A DNA stretch of 64,000 nucleotides, taken from assembly GCA_963814975.1 (NCBI GenBank), contig CAWFFB010000027.1, forward strand, positions 46,075 through 110,074, read 5' to 3'. The position numbers were made by a program, and so were the translations under genes. Of the stretch, positions 61,644 through 64,000 are shown piece by piece. A model generated the notes under the pieces. The model was not told the origin of the DNA. It saw only the letters and a list, made by a program, of their open reading frames with translations, and ran no database searches. Every line of letters begins with the position of its first letter. Position 1 is the first letter of the stretch. This stretch comes from CAVUXJ01 sp963814975. GTDB lineage: Bacteria; Acidobacteriota; Vicinamibacteria; Vicinamibacterales; CAVVIG01.

Positions 61644-64000
61644 GTGGCGGGAACGATGCGTATGACTCGAAGGGAAGCGCTTTCAATCTGCCTTGTCGTC
61701 GCGTGCGCGTGGTGTGTCGCCGCGTCGCCCGCAGATGCCCAGACCGCTGCCGGCGAGATCACCGGCATCGTGAAGGATCAGGCCGGGGCAGCCGTTCCCG
61801 GCGCGACCATTACGGTCACTGAAACACGCACGAATCGTCAGCGAGTGGCCGTGTCCACCGACGATGGCGTCTACACGGCCCCGAGCCTGGCGCCTGGCGA
61901 ATACCGCCTCGATGTCGAGCTCGCCGGCTTCAAACCCGTGCGCCGCGAGGGCATTCGCTTGTCAACCGGCGAGAAGGCGCGCATCGATTTCGATCTCAGC
62001 GTCGGAGACATTCGAGAACAGGTGACGGTCGTCGCAGACGCGCCGGTCGTGCGAGTCGGAGACCGCGAGCCTCGGGACCGTCGTCGAGAACGAACAGGTC
62101 GTGCAGCTGCCGCTGAACGGCCGCCTGTTCATCATGCTCGCGGCCATTGCTCCGGGCGTCGCGCTGCCGCCGAATTCCGTCCTGCCGCGCATCAACGGCG
62201 GGAGACCGCGAACGAACGAGTATCTCTTCGACGGCATCTCCGTGCTGCAGCCCGAGCCGGGGCAGCTCGCGTACTATCCGATCATCGACGCCATCCAGGA
62301 GTTCAAGATCGAGAGCAACAGCCCGGCGGCCGAGTTCGGGCGGTTCAATGGCGGCGTGGTCAATCTCACGACGAAATCGGGCACCAATGCCTTTCACGGC
62401 AACGTGTTCGAATTTTTTCGCAACGAGCAGCTGAACGCCAGGAACTACTTCCAGGCGAGCAATCCGGTGAAACCGGACTATCGGCGGAATCAGTACGGCG
62501 GCATGTTCGGCGGCCCCATTGTGAAGGACCGGACGTTCTTCTTTGCCGATTATCAGGGTCAGCGACAGAGCATCGGCCGCACGGTGACCTCGAACGTGCC
62601 CACGCTCGCCGAACGTTCAGGTGTCTTCCGCCAGAACATCTACGATCCGGCGACGACGGTGGGAAATACGCGTCAGCAGTTTCAGAACAACACGATTCCG
62701 AGAAGCGCCATGGATCCGGTCGCGCTGTCGCTTCTCGAGCGCTACCCGCTCCCGACAAACACCGCCACCGCGAACAACTACAGCCGGACGGCCAACGAAA
62801 TCGACAATCAGGATCAGGGCGATGTGCGCATCGATCACAAGTTTGCGACAGGCCGTGATCAGGCGTTCGGACGGTTGACGTACTTCCGTGGTCACGCCGA
62901 ACCGGTGACAGCCTTTCCGGATGGGAGCGGGACCATCCTGGCCGGCAGCGTGGCCGTCGGTCCGCAGGATACGACGGCGTGGGCGTTTGCTTCGAACTAT
63001 CAACGCACTTTCTCCCCCAACCTGCTGAACGAACTGCGCATCGGAGATACACGGCGATCCGTCCAGCGGAGCGCGGTGTCGTTGTCTGCGTCTGCGGGAG
63101 CCGCGCTCAACATTCCCGGCATCCCGTCGAATGCGCAATTTCCCAACACGATGCCGACCTTCGCACCGAACGGCTACCAGCAGCTCGGATCCCCGAACAA
63201 CACAGCCTCGGACTTCAGCACCAGCGTCACACAGATCGCCGATTCGCTCACCTGGCTGAAAGGCCGCCACACCATGAAGATGGGGCTCGACTGGCGATGG
63301 GAGCGGCTCAACGTAGTCCAACCCCCATGGCCGACGGGATCGTTTGCCTTCAGCACCGTCGGCAGCGATCTACCCGGGGTCGCGAACACCGGCAACGCGT
63401 TTGCGAGTTTCCTGCTCGGACAGGTGCAGACCTTTGCCATCGACCTCCAGCAGACGGATATTCAGGAACGCGCGCACTTTCAGGAGTACTTCATCCAGGA
63501 CGACTGGAAAGTGTCCGAGCGCCTCACCATCAATGCCGGGCTGCGATACACGCTCAATTTCCCGTCCACGGAGATCAACGGTCAAACCGCGGTATTCAAT
63601 GTAGAGACGCGGCAACTCGACTATCCAGGTACGGAGCCGGTGCGGCCGCTCAAGAAGGACAACTTCGGCCCGCGCATTGGCGCCGTCTACCGCCTGACGG
63701 ACAAGACCATCGTCAGCTCGGGGTACGGGAAGGTCTGGATCGAGATGGCGGGGATCACGACGCCTTTCACGACGCCGAACTTTCCGTTCCTGCAGGACGT
63801 GTCGCAGCGAACGCTCGACAACATCGCACCGGCGTTCGTGCTGGCGAAGGGACCGACCGTCACACCAGTCGGTCCGACGCCAACCGCCGGCCTCGGACAA
63901 GGCGTGTTCGCCGTTGACGGGACGCTCGGGTCGGGCTACGCGCAACAGTGGAACGTGTCGGTCCAGCGCGAGTTGACGGCGAACACGGCCATCGAAATCT
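61644..64000 (+). CDS. TonB-dependent receptor with carboxypeptidase-regulatory domain, 3' end beyond the window (one +1 frame break)
   Basis: An outer-membrane receptor whose C-terminus lies outside the window. A GTG start follows AGGAGGG. Residues 1-33 form a signal peptide (ending PADAQ), and residues 37-120 a carboxypeptidase-regulatory beta domain (GEITGIVKDQAGAAVPGATI). Near 62055 the frame shifts by one base; afterwards SETASLGTVVENEQVVQLPL and NGRLFIMLAAIAPGV begin the plug, then EFGRFNGGVVNLTTKSGTNA and FHGNVFEFFRNEQLNARNYF. Barrel strands continue to the window end. Removing the base restores the reading frame. The ligand is unknown; such receptors commonly import oligosaccharides. 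Confidence 0.88.

Overview
The window is GC-rich, tightly packed bacterial DNA. Gene content suggests an Acidobacteriota chromosome, perhaps near the Vicinamibacterales. The basis is a large TonB-dependent receptor with an N-terminal carboxypeptidase-regulatory domain, a DUF4159 protein, many secreted beta-propeller, cupin and amidohydrolase enzymes, and a three-gene succinate dehydrogenase. This is inference from gene content; no rRNA, tRNA or other phylogenetic marker was seen. No CRISPR array, integrase or intact insertion sequence was found.

Layout. 0-9 kb: DinB, a GH171/NamZ-like protein, an RRM RNA-binding protein, a small basic CarD-like protein, a BaiN-like flavoprotein, a zinc ribbon, an OFA-family transporter, a lactonase-like propeller and a GcvT-like protein. 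9-16 kb: two tandem PYROXD2/CrtI-like FAD oxidoreductases, an ATP-grasp protein, a stranded gene remnant, and a secreted haem-c/beta-propeller protein. 16-25 kb: SGNH hydrolase, M23 peptidase, an outer-membrane protein/lipoprotein/response-regulator operon, and a type II NADH dehydrogenase coupled to a membrane-TPR protein. 25-33 kb: split-barrel FMN protein, DUF3237, cobalt-type nitrile hydratase, a methyltransferase and the succinate dehydrogenase operon. 33-37 kb: three tandem secreted cupins, a secreted metallo-beta-lactamase-fold enzyme and a Tat-exported dienelactone hydrolase. 37-40 kb: membrane protein and GT2 glycosyltransferase. 40-47 kb: a loosely packed accessory region of small proteins, DUF4159 and a phospholipase D/cardiolipin synthase. 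47-54 kb: SufS-like PLP enzyme, N-acyl-D-amino-acid-deacylase-like lipoprotein, APC permease, DUF1326, a CapA remnant and an MFS transporter. 55-59 kb: a four-gene periplasmic oxidation operon (FMN alpha-hydroxyacid oxidase, gluconate 2-dehydrogenase subunit 3, GMC oxidoreductase, cytochrome c). 59-64 kb: methyltransferase, the C-terminal scrap of one TonB-dependent receptor, and the start of another that runs off the window.

Two observations stand out. First, the 40-47 kb region holds two families of short proteins, each recurring within a few kb. Family B has three members sharing a 31-residue block that aligns without gaps. Family A has two members sharing a 23-residue block. Each family occurs as a bare domain and as a version with a C-terminal zinc-binding module. 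I do not recognise either family. Second, seven otherwise complete genes (two hit twice) are broken by nine single-base shifts, and every one is restored by removing one base. That uniform direction points to insertion errors in an under-polished long-read assembly rather than gene decay, and it creates a false 1126-residue fusion frame near 12.6-16.0 kb. Annotated ends of these genes are therefore given for the reconstructed gene.
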